Source: Turnera subulata (taxonomy: Eukaryota > Streptophyta > Magnoliopsida > Malpighiales > Passifloraceae). Taken from it: DNA of 64,000 nt. Of this stretch, positions 1-10,206 are shown in pieces. Position numbers and translations under genes: made by a program. The notes under the pieces were generated by a model. The model made no database searches. It was not told the DNA's origin and saw nothing but the letters and a program-made list of their open reading frames with translations. How positions within the stretch are numbered: the first letter of the stretch is position 1; the number at the start of each line of letters is the position of its first letter. Location: the NCBI GenBank assembly GCA_028386065.3, contig JAKUCV010007419.1, positions 126,372 through 190,371 of the forward strand, written 5' to 3'.

Positions 1-1248
1 AAAGATTGAAGGACACAACCAATTTATCCTGGTTCACACACACTCTACTAGTGTGGCTAATCCAGCCCTTCAAGTCTCACTTGAAGATTTCACTATCTAG
101 TGTTAAGCTTACGGGTGCTTAACAAACCGTTACAACCTAGGAATTCTAGTCACAAGAATCCTAAACCTGAGAGTTCAAGTCACATGAACTTCAGCACTCA
201 TGCTTGAAGATACCTCACTTTAAGACTTCTCACATAAGAAAATATACCCTCTTCCTATGAATCACAACAAGGGAACTAACCTCCCTTCAGGTGTATGAAT
301 ATACAATTCAATCACTCAAACAAAGAACTCTCTCAAAGAGCAGATATGAGTATACAAGATTAAGATCTAAAAGGCAACTCTCAAATCCTCAATAGGATAT
401 TGGCTCAATTAAGATTTGATGAATGTATGAATTGAATGCATGTAAGTAGAGAGTTGATTGATAATGAATCAGAGCTGAAAATGCTTCATTTGTAGCTCTG
501 AAAAGTCATGGAGCCGTTTTAAATCCACCCAAGAAAAAGCTTTAAACAAAACATAGTGGGTGCTAAAAGTTGTCAACAATAACGGCCATAACATCGATGT
601 TTAAAGTCTCAACATCGATGTTTTGTCCAGTACATTTGAAATAATGGACTAACGGTAACTAAAACATCGATGTTCTCAAACCCAACATCGATGTTATTTT
701 GATTCTGTGTAAAAATCTTTAAAGCTTCATATGAAGAACATCGATGTTTTGAAAACCAACATCGATGTTATTTTACTTCTGTGAAAATGAGATGAAAACT
801 AATTCTTGAAGAACATCGATGTTTAATTCACAACATCGATGTTATTTTGCTTCTGTGGAAAACGATTAAAGCTGACCATTGAAGAACATCGATGTTATGA
901 AATCCAACATCGATGTTTTGCTTATGTAAAGGATATTTTCAAATGCAACGGTCATGAGAACATCGATGTTTAGGATGCCAACATCGATGTTATTTGCCTA
1001 CTGCCAACTTTTGGAAAATTCTTTGAAGGCAGGAACATCGATGTTTAGAACTTCTTTCTTGGCTCTTCAATTCTTGTGATCATTCACTTTGATCCTTTGC
1101 TTCTTGATCATATCTTCACTTGAATTCTTGATCACTTTGGTTGAGTACTTGTTTGCTTGATTTCTTTTTGCTTCATCATTGTTATGATCTTGGTTTGTCA
1201 TTTATCAAAACCTGTAATGAATGAACCATGAAGACATAGGTTCTAACA
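1..1248 (+). mobile_element. Partial LTR-like segment of a copia-type element
   Basis: No coding frame is visible. The segment enters from outside the window and its right end reads into a sequence resembling the ends of plant SIRE/Maximus-type LTRs (a stretch around 1200-1248 finishing in GGTTCTAACA). Directly after 1248 there is no primer-binding site; instead the sequence switches to a different, opposite-strand element, so this is either a 3' LTR, a solo LTR or a truncated copy. It contains the 12-bp palindrome array at 590-1045. Family assignment is from memory of LTR-end style and is uncertain. Confidence 0.4.
590..1045. repeat. Array of 13 copies of the palindrome AACATCGATGTT
   Basis: Thirteen exact copies of the self-complementary 12-mer AACATCGATGTT start at 590, 611, 663, 684, 737, 758, 812, 832, 885, 906, 959, 980 and 1034. 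They come as six pairs plus one single. Within a pair the starts are 20-21 bp apart; from pair to pair they are 73-75 bp apart. The spacer sequences between copies have diverged strongly, while all 13 palindromes are identical. Confidence 0.97.
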
Positions 1249-1446
1249 TGGAGGAGGTTGCTGTTGCTGCTGTGGTAGCGGTTGCTGCCCTCTCTGCTCG
1301 ATCACGCCTGCAATTAAGCGTTTAAGCTCCTCCATGTTGTTTCTAGCTTCGCGCTGGAGCTCTGCAAATTTTTTGTCTTCGTCGAGCAACCGGTTGTTTA
1401 TTCGAACCAGCGCATCACTCAAGGCCCTCCATTGCAACGACTCCAT
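1249..1446 (-). pseudogene. Truncated gag N-terminus of the minus-strand LTR element
   Basis: A minus-strand frame opens at the Met of MESLQWRALSDAL (1446), lying downstream of the LTR and primer-binding-like site, which is why this Met is preferred to the one 14 codons upstream. It encodes about 66 residues with a helical, charged segment followed by a glutamine/proline run, then is cut off by the junction at 1248. The style matches gypsy gag N-termini, but no conserved gag core is left. Function as a protein is not expected. Confidence 0.4.
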
Positions 1447-1677
1447 TGTAATAACTTCAACCTTTCTTGCAAACAATTTGGCTATCAAATATAATCAATC
1501 GATTTCTTCTTCTTTTTTTTTAATTTTTTTTATATTTGCTGCCGATGAATAGTAATGATGAACAGTAATCGACACACTTTTTTTTTTTGTTTAAATTCGG
1601 CAGAAATAAAACAAATAACTTAGAAAAATTAAAGGATAGTTGATTGATTTGATAACCTGAGCTCCGCTACCAAAATT

Positions 1678-2331
1678 GATACGACAACACACCTAGCCGG
1701 TCCTAGAAGCACCTTCGTATCTAAAGTTGTCCCGATCTCAAATCACAACCAATCGTGCACTATTCTTGCGCTGATGCTCTTCACCTCCTAACAATCTGTG
1801 TTAGACAACAGATGGACGCAAAAGCCCCTCCACCTCCTAAACTCTCAGTGCTAGACAACAAAGAAACAAAGCACAAAGGAATAAACAAACAAAGAGACTC
1901 CTCTCTTTGGGCCGAGATTATTCAAGTTTAACTAAACTTTTTATTACTCAAATAATCTGAATAACAATGAACCCCAAGGGTTCTATTTATAGGAGAACAT
2001 ACCTCCTCAAAGTCGGTGAACAGTAAAGTCGGTGAACAGTAATGTCGGTGAACAGTAACGTCGGCTCCTCCTTGAACTCCAAGTCTTGGCACCTCCTCTC
2101 CTATTACTAGATGGACTAGGATTTAATTGAGCCCACATAACTTGGACACTAACTAAATCCTTTCAATAATAAAAATAAAATAAAACTAGTCGATTTTAAT
2201 TTGACAACTACAATTAATAAAATGGATATGTCGACACCTTCTTGAAGGTGGATTGATGTCGAGTGGGCCCAATGTGCTCTCGAGTCAATTACTCCTTAAT
2301 TGATAGCAAATTGATGGGCTTCAGTTTCAGC
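1678..2331 (-). repeat. 5' LTR of the truncated minus-strand element
   Basis: Bounded by TG at 1678 and CA at 2331 with a primer-binding-like site immediately outside 1678. Contains a short tandem repeat (about 17 bp, three copies, about 2013-2063) built on the motif GGTGAACAGTAA. No second LTR copy is in the window, so the boundaries rest on end motifs alone. Confidence 0.4.
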
Positions 2332-2396
2332 TCCTCTCCAATCTTGATTTTCCATCTCTTCTTGAACTTCTTGTGAGTATGAATCTTGGATATGAT

Positions 2397-2932
2397 TCAG
2401 AAAGTGAGCTTGTTGGAATACACGGTGAGCTTGTTGGAATACACAGTGAGCTTGTTGGAATATATCCAAGCTCCATATTTGTCTCTATTGCTTCTTCCTT
2501 GGTCGCCTTGGCGAGAAATAGTCTTGCCTTGGTTTGCATCATTAGCCCCATGCTTGTCGCCATTGTTTTCTTCATGGTTGCCTTGGTGTGCATAATTCCT
2601 CGAACCTCTATGCCTGCCTCCGTTTGCATCACCCATACTGCCTTCGAAGTCTCAAGGTCCATAACCAAAGGCATGACAGGCTCTATCAGCGAGGAAAAGA
2701 GTGTGCTGACGAGCATCTGGTCCTGCTGAACCCAAGTTCCATGAGCAGGATTAACGGCCGCACCATTCATGGCAGACGGACAGGCAGTAGTGCCATCAAT
2801 ATAACCCCAGAGCCCTTGACCAGTAATAAAGGCTCGAACCTGGGCACGCCAGAGAAGATAGTTAGCACCAGTGAGCTTAATGGAGATGTAGTGAGTTGCA
2901 TTAGGTATCTGAGCAGGGGCGGCGGCAGCCAT
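2397..2932 (-). pseudogene. Copia-type gag, frameshifted and truncated
   Basis: The frame starts at the Met of MAAAAPAQIPN (2932). Residues 1-105 match the copia gag N-terminal region: the stretch with KLTGANYLLWRAQVRAFI followed by a segment ending near ETSKAVW is the usual gag layout. The body then shifts frame near 2640; the continuation (2397-2636) is rich in Gly, Arg, Asn and His as in gag nucleic-acid-binding tails. No zinc knuckle, protease or pol remains. A 21-bp tandem repeat lies at its 3' end. It is a dead fragment. Confidence 0.7.
2404..2463. repeat. 21-bp tandem repeat, three copies
   Basis: Units with GTGAGCTTGTTGGAATACAC repeat at 2404, 2425 and 2446 in the tail of the copia gag fragment; they translate on the minus strand to a repeated heptapeptide. 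Confidence 0.9.
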
Positions 2933-2978
2933 AACGAAAAAGAAAAGAAAGGAACGTGTGTACGCTCCGCTACCAAGT

Positions 2979-3194
2979 TGAATGACTGAACATAAACTAG
3001 GGTTGAGAGAATTGTTTGTATTGATTGTAATCGTGGAAAGATACAAGTATAAATATACAAGTTGTCTTAGTGTACATCAAACACAGATGCTACAAGTCAG
3101 GATCCTAAGACTTAGGTATGTTGATCAACAAGAGATCAACCTCATCACAAGCAGATAAGAAACGATAAGAACTATCACTAAGTCTGATCTGTCA
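2979..3194 (-). repeat. LTR of the minus-strand copia fragment
   Basis: Begins TGAATGACTGA at 2979 and ends CTGATCTGTCA at 3194, next to the primer-binding-like site at about 2964-2976. Length about 216 bp, normal for copia. No second copy is present, so the outer boundary is inferred from the terminal CA. Confidence 0.5.
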
Positions 3195-3450
3195 ATAATG
3201 TGTAATTTCAGTGCAAAGATGGGTATTTTTAGGGTGTAAGATATATGTTGGGAGGGAACAAAACCTTTCACTTCGACATATCTTTTCATAAAAACATCCC
3301 TCTTGGTTTACACAAAACTTTTCACATAAAACAATTTGAATAGGAAAATAAATTTATATATAGATGAATCTATATTATGTTACTCTGCACAAAAGTTTAT
3401 GTTTTGGTTATCATCTTCTTAAAATTAAATCTTCTGTGTACTCACTTCAG
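3195..3450. other. Non-coding spacer
   Basis: AT-rich sequence with no gene or repeat recognised, directly upstream of the dead exon at 3451. It may be degenerate intron sequence of the lost third DUF604 copy. Confidence 0.5.
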
Positions 3451-3538
3451 GCTGGTGTAAGATTGACTACAGAGCTGGAATGAGCGCACAGCAGAAATCA
3501 GTATAAGAAGTTGCGGGAAAGATGACGTCCTTGCATAG
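3451..3538 (+). pseudogene. Orphan last exon of a third DUF604 glycosyltransferase copy
   Basis: This 88-bp segment aligns with the 99-bp exon 3 of the DUF604 gene at 8082-8180. It starts GCTGGTGTAA straight after an intact splice acceptor (CTCACTTCAG, 3441-3450) and ends in the same coding context and a TAG stop. It lacks about 11 bp covering the Cys-Cys part of the exon, which shifts the frame. No exon 1 or 2 sequence is recognisable upstream; that side is occupied by retroelement fragments. It is therefore the tail of a lost tandem duplicate. Confidence 0.8.
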
Positions 3539-3739
3539 ACAATGTTGCCAAGGTTAAACCCAAATTTGTGATGTGCAATTTTTTACAAAATTTTGACTGT
3601 TCAAACCGAAAATGATAGTTAAAAAAGAATACATGGTTCTTTAATTACATTAGGTTATCATAGTCTAGTAATCTAATTTAAGTTTGAAGCTGTCAATTTC
3701 TACAAAATTCTTGGAGCCTGATTTTGGCTTATATGACTT

Positions 3740-3786
3740 TATTTGGCTCTTTACTTTTTTTTTTGAAGAATATTTGGCTCTTTACT
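3740..3786. repeat. 16-bp direct repeats flanking a 15-bp oligo(T) insert
   Basis: TATTTGGCTCTTTACT occurs at 3740-3755 and again at 3771-3786. Between them is only an oligo(T) run followed by GAAGAA. Read on the minus strand the insert is TTCTTC plus poly(A), which looks like a retroinsertion truncated almost to its tail with its target-site duplication. Confidence 0.7.
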
Positions 3787-4025
3787 TACTAGTACTTATG
3801 ATTTATGATTTTTATGGATTATTTCTTGATTTTATATGTTTTTTTCATGCTGATCCACGTTGAAGGTTCCTCTTGCTTCTTAAATAATACCAATGCTTTA
3901 CAAGCCTATTTGCCTTGATTTAATATTTTTGTAACGAGGGTTGTTGTATTGTATTGTAGATTGTAATATAGACTCCTTGTATAGTTTGGCCGCATCACCA
4001 TTTCACCAATCCAAAAAAACCAAAC

Positions 4026-4080
4026 CAAGCTCTTGGTCTTATTAAAAAAAGAAAAAGAAAAAAAAAAAACAAGCTCTTGG
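4026..4080. repeat. 11-bp direct repeats flanking a poly(A)-rich insert
   Basis: CAAGCTCTTGG at 4026-4036 and 4070-4080 flank a 33-bp insert that starts TCTTATT and is otherwise A-rich. The layout is that of an extremely 5'-truncated retroinsertion. Confidence 0.65.
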
Positions 4081-4718
4081 CTGACGAATTAAGACAGGCA
4101 TATTGGGCTTGTTATAAATTATGTATGCCTTGAAGCTTGATTTTTCATGGGCCTATTGATTGGGACTCAAGAAGGATATAGATAATTCGAGGCAATAGTG
4201 AGTACTGACCGAGTAGACTATATGACAGTTGTAGACGAAGCACTAAACCTATTTCTTGATTTTGATTTTAAGAATACCTATTTCTTTATTGGATACAACG
4301 GGAATAATATCTGGAGTCAACTGTTTTGGTACATACGATACAACTACATAAGAGGAGTGGAGTTGAGGAAAAGAGTAATAATGTTTTATCTTCTAAGTCA
4401 CAAACCTCATCTTTAGGCCAGAGGAATTAATTAAGGCAGCGTTACCGTAGGATTAAACCACGTTCCTGTTTACAGGAATATTCAACGGGAAAATTGCAGT
4501 CCCGAGAAGTTCAAGGGTCAAAATTAAACTTCGACACCATGCAAAGCAAAGCTTTTGCTTTGCGTGTTCTTGAATGGACAAGAATCATGTGACTTTTCGT
4601 GTATGCCTCCTCCTACCCTGGGTAAACAGTGTGAATTGAATAATATATGTCTTCTTCTAACCAAAAACATACTTATCGCATGGAGTCAAATGGGGGTATG
4701 CACTTCAATCTTGGATTA

Positions 4719-4922
4719 GGGTGGTGGCCGTTGAGCCCGGGGTCTCCCCGACACTATGACGCGTAGCAGGCGAGGGTGTCCGCTGGTGCCCCGGTGGGCG
4801 GTCTCTCCTATGAGGAGGGTCTAATGCCAGGATGTAACCGGTTCTGACCGGAGCCTGGACCGACGGGGCGATGATGACACCACTGATGCCTTTATTTTTC
4901 CTTCGACAAAAAAAAAAAAAAA
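4719..4922 (+). mobile_element. Short non-LTR retroelement insertion with poly(A) tail
   Basis: A GC-rich block of about 185 bp ends in an A-run (4908-4922) and is flanked by the 12-bp direct repeat AATCTTGGATTA (4707-4718 and 4923-4934). GC content is very different from the AT-rich surroundings. It could be a SINE or the 3' end of a 5'-truncated LINE. No clear internal RNA polymerase III boxes were identified, so the type is open; the insertion itself is well supported. Confidence 0.75.
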
Positions 4923-4934
4923 AATCTTGGATTA

Positions 4935-6250
4935 AATTCAATAATTTCGGATACGTATACATAGTGTGTAGCCTTTCGTTTCTCATGTCATAATGTTGGA
5001 CTTGGAGCTTGTGCTTTCCTTTCCCTTCCTTCTCATTTTACTATTATTCTTATCATGTAAATGTGTAACGAAAATCTTTCTTTTTTTTTTTTCCTAAGCC
5101 AGAATCTTTTCAACAGATGAGAGACTGAGCTAAATGGTAGATGAAATGTGATGTCTTATTTCAAAATCTTAGAATAAAAGAGGAAGAAAAAGACCTTCAG
5201 GTCCTCTATCAAATTTCCCAAGGAGTGGTCGATACTCGATATTGAAGCTTGTAATCCCTTGATATGTGACAATTCTCCAATTAAGTATAATTTCTTTTTC
5301 TAAACTTTTTATGCACGCCACATGTAAAATTTCCAGTATTCTTTAGTACCTCAACTCTGCTGCGGGTTCAATGGTAGTTGCCTGCTTCACTAAATGTGGT
5401 TCTTGGACTCATTTTTCATAGATTTTGTTCCCCTTGAAGTACTAGATTTTTATTAAATTTGCTATTTCCGACCACTGGATGATCGGAAACATGTTGTTCG
5501 GAGATGTTTTGCCCTGAAAAAATTTTATTTTGGAGCTATACTAAGCACACCACAAAAACGACAAGTTCACTTATTTTGTGTAAATTTATTGGTACACATT
5601 TTTTTTTTCTGATGCTAACGATGATCTTTATTATTAATAATACCAAAAACAATAAGTACAAAGTTGCAAAGTCAGATCATAAGACTGATTGCCGATTGTA
5701 CCTGCTTATACCACTTAAAGTTGACAGGTGACTTAGGTTATTTGGGTGGGAGTAAAGACCATTAATTTTATGTGCATCTTGTCAAGGAGCGAATTTCCGT
5801 ATTCTCTTTTCCAGAAACTATACGAGTCTATGATACGCAACAAGTATTCAATTTGCAAGGTCAGGAACTGTAATAATATTGATCACAGTTTTCCTCTTCT
5901 TAAAAAATATGCATGTCAACTAAGGTACGTAGTCCCTGTAGATGAATTACACCATAAGTCATGGTAGATCCATTAATGATCACACCATCCACTTGCAATA
6001 TGAGCCATCACGAAATCAAATTCTTCATTAGTTATCTGTTTATGACCATCCTATGAGTCTGGTTATAGCTTAGTTCTATATTACTCTCCTTCTTATAATA
6101 GACTCATTTATTAATAAAATGCGTTGTCTTACTTTAAAAAAGAAAAAAGAAGAGAGGAAAGCCTTTTAATTTTCAAAGTCCACTCTTAAACACCTTAAAG
6201 CTCTGCCTGTTTGCATTTTCATCTGCAATTAACCCTTCCCTGTCATTGAA
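4935..6250. other. Intergenic sequence upstream of the first DUF604 gene
   Basis: AT-rich, with only short chance reading frames and no recognised repeat. The last 100 bp or so should hold the promoter and 5' leader of the gene starting at 6251; no clear TATA box could be singled out. Confidence 0.5.
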
Positions 6251-8180
6251 ATGTCATCTCCAAATGTCATTAGCTCCAGTTTTATTCAGCAGAAGTTTCA
6301 ACATTTCTCCCTTGGTATTTTATGTAAAGTCATAGCCATATCAGGCCTGATACTCCTCCTGTTATACACACTCTTTTTCGACCAGACTGATACACAAGCT
6401 TCACAACTTTTTAGGTCCTTTCAACTACAATGGCCAGCTTCTTCACCTAATGACACTACTACTGATCCACCCACCAATATCAACCACATTGGATTCATAG
6501 TAATTAGTTCCTTGAAATCATGGAAGTACAGAAGGCCATATGTGGAATCCTGGTGGCGACCCAATGTCACTAGAGGGCATCTATTCTTGGATAAAGAACC
6601 CACACAAGAGTTTCTGCCCTGGACTGCAACTTCTCCTCCTTTTGTAGTCAATGAAGACGTCACCAAGTTAAGAATATATCCACATATTGTCAGTGACGTT
6701 CAAGTTCGAATGTTTCGTTCAATTTTGGACATGTACAGGGTGGGAGATGAAGGCCTGAGGTGGTTCATAATGTGTGATGATGACAGTATATTTATGGTTG
6801 ACAATTTAGTGGAAGTTCTACGAAAGTATGATCACACTAAATACCAGTACATTGGGTCTAATTCAGAGTGCGTTAAATCAAATTCTGATTTCTCTTTTGA
6901 CATGGGATTTGGTGGGGCTGGATATGCCTTGAGCTATCCATTAGCACAGGCGATGGCGACCAAGTTAGTGGATGGATGCATTGAGAGATATAACTACTTG
7001 TGGGCCAGCGATCAAATTGCACAATCCTGCTTAGCCGATGTTGGTGTTCATCTTACAATCGAAAAGGGAATTCACCAGGTAATCTTACACAGTACTTAGA
7101 AGATAGTATGTATAATTGTTAAAATTAGTTTCAGTTCCATTTTATGGAGATTCACTCACTTCGTGCAACATCATGCACATAGTTTAAAGGAAGAAAAAAA
7201 AAAGGCTTTTATCTACTGAATTCGTGCACCAAAGTGTTCTACCAATTTCCTCAATGTAGCATATTAATTAGTTACTCGGGCCGGGTAAATGCAAAGCGCA
7301 TAGCTAGCCGACTCTTCTCACTATTTTCTTTTTTGGGCCTTTTGGTTTGATTGTGGTAAATTACAGATTGATCTCCATGGAGACATATCAGGCCTTCTAT
7401 CTTCTCACCCTCCGTCTCCCTTCCTCACCCTCCACCATCTTGAGCTAGTAGACCCAATATTTCCCTCCATGGACCGCAACCAAGCCTTGAACCACCTCAT
7501 GAAAGCAGCACAATTTGATCAGTCTCGCCTCCTGCAACAAACCATTTGCTACCAGAGAGAAAGCAACCGCTCATTCTCCGTCTCCTGGGGCTATTCCGCG
7601 CATATCTACGACAACATAATCCCACGCAGCGTTCTCCGGAAACCCCTGGAGACATTTAGGCCCTGGGCCAACAATTGGAAGCGCCCATACTACATGTTCA
7701 ACACCCGGTGGATGACAAACAATCCATGCGAAGCCCCCCATGTGTTTTTCTTTCGGTCTATAGAGTATGCTTCAAGGAAGAACCAGTTTGTTACAACCTA
7801 TGCTCGATCATGGCCCCGGAACTTGCCTCCTTGTTCCGCTTCAGGAAATCATTCTGCCGATCACATCTCAGAAATTCGGGTGTTTTCTCCTGCAAGAACG
7901 CGAAAGACGGTGAGTTATATGTATATAGATATCCTTCCTTCTCTTACTCGGGCAAGTACTGTACATTAATGTTATATACAACAAGTACTTGAGGAAGTAT
8001 ATATGTGTAGCTTTTCCATTTTAATTTGGCTGCTTTTATAATTTGGATGTTTTTTTCTTTTCCTTTCTGTCCTTGATCCAGGCTGGTGTAATAGAATGCT
8101 GTGATGTTGAGTACAAAGCTGAGGTGAATGTTACAGACATCAAGATAAGAACCTGCATGAAAGATGAAGTTATTGCCTAG
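6251..8180 (+). CDS. DUF604 (Fringe-like, GT31-related) glycosyltransferase, copy 1
   Basis: Three exons give 489 residues: 6251-7078, 7367-7909 and 8082-8180, all with GT-AG introns and in-frame junctions. The start is the first Met of the frame and precedes a short cytosolic tail and a single hydrophobic anchor (about residues 26-43), so the protein is predicted as a type II Golgi membrane protein. The catalytic domain follows: WWRPNVTRGHLFLD near residue 100, the metal-binding DDD at 176-178, and FDMGFGGAGYALSYPLA near 220. Exon 2 encodes IDLHGDISG and the C-terminal region with CYQRESNRSFSVSWGYS. Length and layout fit the plant DUF604 family, related to Fringe and beta-1,3-galactosyltransferases; substrate is unknown. 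It has a tandem paralogue at 21429 and a dead relative at 3451. Confidence 0.9.
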
Positions 8181-8350
8181 ATATAGGAACAAGAAGATTT
8201 TTCAAAACCAGGATGTGGATTGGCAGAGAATGTCCGAGCTTATCTTGTTGAGATCCATCTTCTGGATCAAAGCGAAGCAACCAGCCTTTCCCTATTATGT
8301 TTATGATGCGTGTGCTGATTGCATCAGGTCTTGGTGTGGTGTGTTAAGTG

Positions 8351-8410
8351 CAGGGGCGGATTTAGGGGTCGCAGATAGGGGCCATGGCCCCCCTAAATTT
8401 TGTTTATAAG
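8351..8410. mobile_element. Possible hAT-type transposon end fragment
   Basis: CAGGGGCGGATTTAG at 8351-8365 followed by a GGGGCCATGGCCCC palindrome resembles the ends of plant Tip100-like hAT elements. No partner end or target duplication was found nearby, so it would be a truncated end just downstream of the DUF604 gene. Confidence 0.3.
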
Positions 8411-10206
8411 CTTTCTTCTATAGTACCAAGACATAACTGAAGCAGTAGCTTGGTGGTAGAGTAACGATTCTTTTTCATAGTACAGAAAAGAAACTGAAAT
8501 AATCTAATCTACTGCATCTAAGACATCAGTCCAGGTTATGTATAACAATTAACAAATTACAAAACCAAATAAACAGTTGTTTCAAATGAGTATGAGAAGG
8601 ACGCAACGCTAGTGTAAAAACACTGAAGTTATGGCATTAACTTTGCAACAGGAAAGCCAATCCAAGGCAGCTCTACTGAACACTCTCAGATCAATTTTTA
8701 GTGCGATATTTAGGATGACTTGCGGCTGGTTTATACAAGCAATGCCTCCCTGAGAGTAGGAGAACACTCTTCCATGCCTTGCAAATCGACAATTCGTCAA
8801 TTGGAGCTGAAGTTGATGTTTGTACCTATGGCCATCGTCGAACACACCATGGTTGTTGCCCAAAGTCCACTAGGACAAAACTCGGGTCATCTTTGTGGCA
8901 ATCGCCGTCGTCCTCCTCATCACCCTCGCCCACTGCCACCATAGAAATGAATGAAACTTGCAAACTCAAGTACCCAAAAAAAAAACTCTCACCACAACAG
9001 AACACGATCTCAGTTGGGAGTAATAAATATGGTTGGATTTAGTATGAGCGGAGGCTTAATTAAACGGATATATGTGACGTGTATTGAGAGGTGGATTCAA
9101 ATTTCAATTTTCTGCAGGACAGATCCAAACCTGTGCTAGGAACCAAAGAAACTGAACTGGAGAGGATATGAATTGTTACCAAAAATTGTTATCATAACTT
9201 CGAAAACGAGCTTGAATGGTTACCAAAAATTACAAAATAATGATTAGCTGCTGGTTTCTATCCTGATGTGGGTGCTAGTTTGGCTTGATAAGATGTCTGT
9301 GTTATGTAACTTTTTTATCTAGCAATGACAGCTTCACAAAAGAAAAGAGATGACGGTTCTTTAAATCCCAATTAAGAACAATATCTTAATTACCAGAATT
9401 ATATCTTTTAAATTTAGAGTGTCATAATTATATAATGTCTCTTTTGTTAACATTTTTTTTTGTGAAGAGATGAGCATCATATTACTTAATTAACAGTAGC
9501 CCAGGCAGAGCATGGTAGGAAAGGTGGTCCACACTCACATATCTATACTCAACCTCTCTTAGCAAATAAGTAAGGATAGGAGCCCGAATGAATATGCCAC
9601 CAATATAATAACGCAATATCACTTCCTCGAATGCCATTAATCACTGGCCTACATGTTTCACAGTAAGGGGACAAACAATTACTAAACAATGACCACTACA
9701 CCGAGAGCATCACTACTAAACAATTATAGGAATTTACCAAACAATTACAGGAATTTACTAAATAATTACAGAAATTTACTAAACAATTACTCAACAATTT
9801 CCAATAAGTAATTCCATTACATAAGTAATTACAAAACAGTTGAATTGTTCTGTTACCTAGTTAGCCTAACACTACACCACCCAACACGGACACACAAACC
9901 AGGACCACCATAAACTACACAGAAGCCAAAAAGAAAGAGCACCGTAGACCTTTACACACACATATTGAACCGTTAGTTGTACTACAAAAGGCAAACATTC
10001 GTACCCATAAAGGGAGTTGCTAAGCTTCTGAGTCTGCCAAACCCCAGCCTCACCCACAGTGAACCCGAAGCCTTCTCTGCCAGACCCTAACCTCACCTTT
10101 TTCTTTATCTCGTCTCTCTTTCTACCTTTCTCAGCTTCTTTTAGCTTTCGCAGCTGCAGAGCACGGTAAGGACCAAGATGGCCTGTTAGAGCAGGAGCTG
10201 AAGGAG
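8411..10206. other. Non-coding region between DUF604 copy 1 and the MULE remnant
   Basis: No gene is supported. It should contain the 3' UTR of the DUF604 gene at its left end. A 22-bp tandem repeat sits at about 9717-9805. Short frames here have no recognisable domain. Confidence 0.5.
9717..9805. repeat. About 22-bp tandem repeat, four imperfect copies
   Basis: Units of the form CTAAACAATTACAGGAATTTA repeat with small changes. Very AT-rich; no coding meaning seen. Confidence 0.85.

Larger units (their letters stand above)
1249..2331 (-). mobile_element. 5' end of a minus-strand LTR retrotransposon (gypsy-like), truncated
   Basis: Read on the minus strand, an LTR (2331 to 1678) is followed by a primer-binding-like TGGTAGCGGAGC just downstream (about 1660-1675), an untranslated leader, and the start of a gag-like frame at 1446. 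The element is cut at about 1248, where the adjoining LTR-like segment begins. No pol sequence is present. Assignment to gypsy rests on the coiled-coil, glutamine-rich gag start and is tentative. Confidence 0.45.
2335..3194 (-). mobile_element. 5' fragment of a minus-strand copia element (LTR, PBS, gag)
   Basis: Minus-strand order is LTR (3194 to 2979), primer-binding-like site TTGGTAGCGGAGC (about 2964-2976), gag start at 2932, gag body, then truncation near 2335 at the neighbouring element. The primer-binding-like site is almost the same as in the adjoining element at 1660. Confidence 0.6.

Noticed and set aside
590..1045. CRISPR-like repeat-spacer look of the palindrome array
   Set aside because: The context is plant nuclear DNA, the repeat is only 12 bp, spacers alternate between about 9 and 41 bp, and there are no cas genes.
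4705..4986. 93-codon minus-strand frame
   Set aside because: It runs antisense through the GC-rich retroinsertion and its poly(A) tail; no domain.
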